This document shows positions 60,303 to 64,000 of a stretch of DNA of 64,000 nt, one piece after another. The translations under genes and the position numbers were made by a program. Position 1 is the stretch's first letter. Each line of letters opens with the position of its first letter. The stretch covers positions 13,330,001 through 13,394,000 of the forward strand of contig CM073558.1 of assembly GCA_037074615.1 (NCBI GenBank). Direction: 5' to 3'. Under the pieces are notes generated by a model that saw only the letters and a list, made by a program, of their open reading frames with translations, searched no databases and was not told the origin of the DNA. This stretch comes from Leucaena leucocephala. Lineage: Eukaryota; Streptophyta; Magnoliopsida; Fabales; Fabaceae.

Positions 60303-61442
60303 ATGGAAAATAGAGAAGACTCACAACAAGTTGTTGAGACTCCTCAAGTCACGCAAGGTCCACGTAAATCTAATAGGACACGACTTCAGCCTCAGAGATA
60401 TGGATTTCTGATTTCTGATAGTCGTGAAGTGTTGCTCATTGAGCATAATGAGCCGACTACCTATCGAGAAGCTATAGTGGGACCAAACTCTGAGAAGTGG
60501 CTTAATGCCATGAAGTCTAAAATGCAATCCATGTATGACAATAAGGTTTGGACCTTAGTCGACCCGCCTAAAGGTGTAAAAACTGTCAGGAGCAAGTGGG
60601 TTTTTAAGGAGAAAACTGACATGGATGGCAATGTAAATGTCTTCAAGGCATGACTGGTTGCAAAAGGATTTACTCAAACTCATTGTGTGGACTATGATGA
60701 GACCTTTTCCCCAGTTACCATGGCCAAATCAATCAGAATCCTCTTTGCCATAGCAGCATATTATGACTATGAAATATGGCAGATGGACGTCAAGATAGCC
60801 TTCCTTAATGGAAAGCTCTTTGAGGATGTGTACATGACACAACCTGAAGGGTTTGTGCGTTTCGAGGACTCTGGCAAAGTGTGCAAGCTTCAAAGGTCCA
60901 TTTATGGACTGAAGCAACCCTCTCAGAGTTGGAATCAACGTTTTGATGAAGTAGTCAAAGAGTTTCGATTTCTTCAAAACATTGATGAACCTTGTGTGTA
61001 CAAGAAGGTTAGTGGGAGCACAGTTGTGTTTTTGGTACTCTATGTCGATGACATCCTACTTATTGGGAATGACATTCCTACCTTGCAGATTGTCAAGTCT
61101 TGGATAGGAAAGTCTTTCTCAATGAAAGACTTGGGTGAAGCCACCTACATCCTAGGAATCAGGATCTATAAAGATAGATCTAAAAGACTTCTAGGACTCA
61201 GTCAGAGTACATACATAGATAAAATACTGCATAGGGTCAGTATGCACGAATCAAAGAGGGGTTTCATACCCATGTCTCATGGTATTCACCTCAGCAAAGA
61301 TCTATGTCCTAGTACATCTGATCAGCGAGGTCGCATGAGTAAAGTTCCATATGCCTCAGCCATAGGATCTATCATGTACGCCATGTTATGTACTCGTCCG
61401 GATGTCTCGTTTGCCTTGAGTATGACTAGCAGATATCAATAG
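60303..61442 (+). pseudogene. Copia reverse transcriptase portion
   Basis: Reverse transcriptase begins around WTLVDPPKGVKTVRSKWVFK, is broken by TGA at 60,651 and runs open from 60,687 to 61,442. It includes QMDVKIAFLNG (first catalytic aspartate), SIYGLKQPSQSW and the catalytic YVDD at 61,041-61,052. It continues with DLGEATYILGIRI and SAIGSIMYAMLCTRPD. The stop at 61,440 cuts it from RNase H. The catalytic residues themselves are intact. Confidence 0.92.
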
Positions 61443-61973
61443 GACCCTGGTGAGGGCCATTGGACTGCTGTCAAGAATATCCTTAAGTACTTAAGAAGGA
61501 CTAAGGACTTATTCTTGGTCTATGGCGAATTGGATGACGAACTCTGTATAACTGGTTACACAGATGCCAGTTTCCAAACTGACCAGGACGACCAAAAATC
61601 GCAGTCTGGATATATATTCCTCCTCAATAATGGAGCAGTAAGCTGGAAGAGCTCTAAGCAGGGCACTGTAGTAGATTCTGCGACAGAAGCTGAGTATATA
61701 GCAGCATCTGATGCAGCTAAGGAAGCCGTTTGGATCAGGAAGTTCATCACAGAACTAGGGGTGATACCTACCATCTCTGATCCAATAACTTTGCTCTGTG
61801 ACAATAGCGGTGCTATTGCACAGGCCAAAGAGCCTAGGTCACATCAAAGGACCAAGCATATACTCAGGCAATTTCATCTCATCAGAGAAATCAATGATAG
61901 AGGTGATATAAAAATATGCAAAGTAGCAGGAGAAGATAATGTTGCTGATCCTCTAACAAAGCCGCTTGTGTAG
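61443..61973 (+). pseudogene. Copia RNase H portion
   Basis: An open segment with copia RNase H motifs: GYTDASFQTDQDD (first catalytic aspartate), GYIFLLNNGAVSWKS, DSATEAEYIAASDAAKEAVW (catalytic glutamate), LLCDNSGAIAQAKEP (aspartate) and ADPLTKPL at the end. It terminates at the natural stop at 61,971-61,973. Confidence 0.92.
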
Positions 61974-62037
61974 GCAAAGTATGAGCGTCATGTCAGGTCA
62001 ATGGGAATTAGTCAAATTAATGATTGTACCTAGTGCA

Positions 62038-62047
62038 AGTGGGAGGT
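62038..62047 (+). other. Polypurine tract of the Angela-like copia
   Basis: AGTGGGAGGT immediately before the 3' LTR, the typical copia plus-strand priming site. Confidence 0.88.
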
Positions 62048-64000
62048 TGTTGGAAATCGTGCCCTAGGGGCCAATCATTGTCTTATGAACATTATGGATT
62101 TATGAATTTATTAATTGAGTTATCATATTATTTGCATGTTTACTATGATGACCATCCTTGGATAATTCATGATATTATCCTAAATGTCCCTGGTCGATCA
62201 TCTATACGGGAGCACAGATGAAATAAGACCAGTATGACTTTGAAGATGTATAGAGATATAAATCAAAGTCATAAGCACATGTAAGAGTACAAGGTGCTGG
62301 ACCGACCCGCTATGAGAGAACTGCATGGGTAACGTCATAAGCTTCTCTCATATACAAACCATGTCAATACGCCCTTTGACCTGAGATCATCATGGATTCC
62401 TACATGACAAAACGCTCAACTTTGACCTAGTCAAAAGTCACTTTTGACCGAGTGATCATAAAGACTATGTTCGGCCTTAGTGGTTTTTTATGCGGAGGAA
62501 TGTGAATGGTCAAGATGGAATTTGTCCCTCACATTCGTAGAGAGATATTACTGGGCCCCTCGATGAGTGAGTCTGAGAAATGTATGGCCATACTGTAATG
62601 GAAAGGTAGTTCCATTTCTATAGTCAGACTACTCAGGGATCGAGAAAGTAACGGTCAGGAATAGGAGGATGACATTATCCATGCCTCATCCATGACCAAA
62701 ATATCGCGTGACAGAAGGGACATGATATGGTTGTATAAAAGGTTACATCGTTTATCGATCCTCATATGATTTGGGTAGTCGTTATGTCTTGCTAGAGACC
62801 GCTTGCGACTTGTGGGCTAGTATAGCAAATGGCCCACTGCCAACTTCATATGGGCCTACAGGGTCACACACAAAATAGCCCAACACGAGCTATGATGTCC
62901 AGATTCATTGAATATAAGACATGTCCAGATTAAATGAATGATCCAGGATAGATGTATATATATTTATTTATATTTATATTCGTATATATATATATATATA
63001 TATAAATTCGTATATATACATTATATGTATATATGAGATTTAATTTATAAGGATAAATTAAATCTCTATCACGTTTGAAATTCGAAATTCAAATTGATAG
63101 GATATCTCATATAAGAGATATTTATAAGATTTAATTTATAAGGATAAATTAAATCTCTATCATGTTTGAAATTTGAAATTCAAATTGATAGGATATCTCA
63201 TATAAGAGATATTTATAAGATTTAATTTATAAGGATAAATTAAATCTCTATCATGTTTGAAATTCGAAATTCAAATTGATAGGATATCTCATATAAGAGA
63301 TATTTATAAGATTTAATTTATAAGGATAAATTAAATCTCTATCACATTTGAAATTCGAAATTCAAATTGATAGGATATCTCAAATTTGATTTATGAGAAT
63401 AAATCAAATATAGTTCAGTCTCATATTTATTTAAAATTAAATAAATGGGTAATTAAATCTGTGGGACGGATTTGATATTATTTATTTAATTAGTTTCTTA
63501 TAAAATTATACAATATATGATATTGTATTAATTTTGGAATAAATATAAGATTAACTCCAAAATCCAATTCGGTTGACCGAGAAAAACGCATAGCATCCTA
63601 TATATCTGATTTTAGGAGCTGCATTTTGCACAGAGAAACATATAGAACATAGAAAGGCCGAAGGGGACTCTGCAAAAGGTTTGCAGATAAGAAACTGCCG
63701 AAATAGAGATGGAGAGGACGAACTCTTGAGAAAGCCCTGGAGGGACAAGAGACGCTAGCACGTCGTTCGTGGTTGGAGCGCTGTTCGTATGGATACCAGT
63801 AGAGGAAGCCGACCTGAGTCGTCGACTTCTTGTGATCAGAAAGGGAGCACGAGCCGCAGAGAGAAGCTGTGAACGTCGTGACCGAAAGCTGTGGAAGTCG
63901 CTGAGGCACACTAAGGGTAATACTTCTTCCCACTTGACTTAAACACATACGGTAGATCCTGGCAAGGAATGGAAAAAATTTTAAATTAATTTCCGCTGCG
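62048..64000 (+). mobile_element. Angela-like copia 3' LTR (cut by window end)
   Basis: Starts TGTTGGAAATCGTGCCC and is nearly identical to the 5' LTR. It is uninterrupted and lacks only about the last 20 bp. The 90-bp array is at about 63,030-63,380. A TA-dinucleotide run at 62,980-63,005 is longer than in the 5' LTR. Open frames of 65-116 codons on the minus strand near 63,551-63,948 recur in every LTR copy and are not genes. Confidence 0.95.

Larger units (their letters stand above)
58051..61973 (+). pseudogene. Angela-like copia gag-pol polyprotein, disabled
   Basis: A complete copia domain order (gag, zinc knuckle, protease, integrase, reverse transcriptase, RNase H), broken by seven in-frame stops and one frameshift. 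Stops are at 58,084, 59,052, 59,781, 59,877, 60,219, 60,651 and 61,440 (first base of each). Five are TGA at sites where relatives usually have arginine, one is TAA and one TAG. All fit single C-to-T changes, mostly from CGA. The frameshift lies in the A-run at about 58,882-58,885, after the zinc knuckle. The start at 58,051 is the first ATG in frame with gag. RNase H motifs (AIAQAKEPRSHQ, HLIREINDRGD) suggest the Angela lineage; this is from recall of family patterns, not a search. It can no longer make its own enzymes. Confidence 0.93.

Noticed and set aside
63551..63948. Minus-strand frames of 65-116 codons shared with 56,393-56,790 and 33,429-33,750
   Set aside because: They are inside copies of the Angela-like LTR, antisense to its transcription, with frame breaks among copies.

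Overview
This is plant nuclear DNA, probably from a eudicot. It is AT-rich and contains no recognisable host gene, tRNA, CRISPR array or bacterial-type operon. Essentially the whole window is LTR retrotransposons inserted into one another. I infer this from paired TG...CA termini, 5-bp target-site duplications (TSDs), initiator-tRNA-Met-type primer-binding sites (PBS), polypurine tracts (PPT), and gag/pol fragments of Ty1/copia and Ty3/gypsy type. The species cannot be named from the sequence.

Left part (1-15,650). A large non-autonomous element with about 3.3-kb LTRs and a non-coding interior (LARD-like, minus strand, 1-8,591) sits in an older LTR of the same superfamily (8,592-11,871). That LTR sits in a gypsy LTR (11,872-12,630), which sits in a decayed gypsy gag region (12,631-15,650). 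The gag region is also split by a copia solo LTR with a perfect TSD (12,769-14,771).

Middle part (15,656-32,450). A minus-strand gypsy LTR has a PBS on one side and a PPT on the other. It leads into a tandem array of about 1.75-kb units made of LTR U3 plus 3' untranslated sequence (16,836 to about 24,050). A LARD solo LTR interrupts the array (19,196-22,569). Next come a 5'-truncated copia (24,655-28,236) split inside its RNase H by a gypsy solo LTR (26,361-27,827), an old diverged LTR (28,711 to about 31,300) and gypsy 3' non-coding sequence.

Right part (32,450-64,000). An Athila-like gag-protease region on the minus strand is cut into three pieces by an Angela-like copia solo LTR (33,358-35,311) and a LARD solo LTR (36,630-39,960). 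It is bounded at 40,333 by a second LARD. The 5' LTR of that LARD holds an Angela-like copia (50,157 to the window end). The 5' LTR of the copia in turn holds a 4.74-kb gypsy derivative (51,586-56,323).

The gypsy derivative is the only element with an intact gene. It has one 814-codon ORF joining gag, a zinc knuckle and retropepsin directly to an integrase C-terminal domain, without reverse transcriptase, RNase H or integrase core. Such an element could move only with enzymes supplied by an autonomous relative. The surrounding copia carries a full set of domains but is disabled by seven in-frame stops and one frameshift. Both near-complete LARD copies carry a segment related to 5S rRNA in their non-coding interior.
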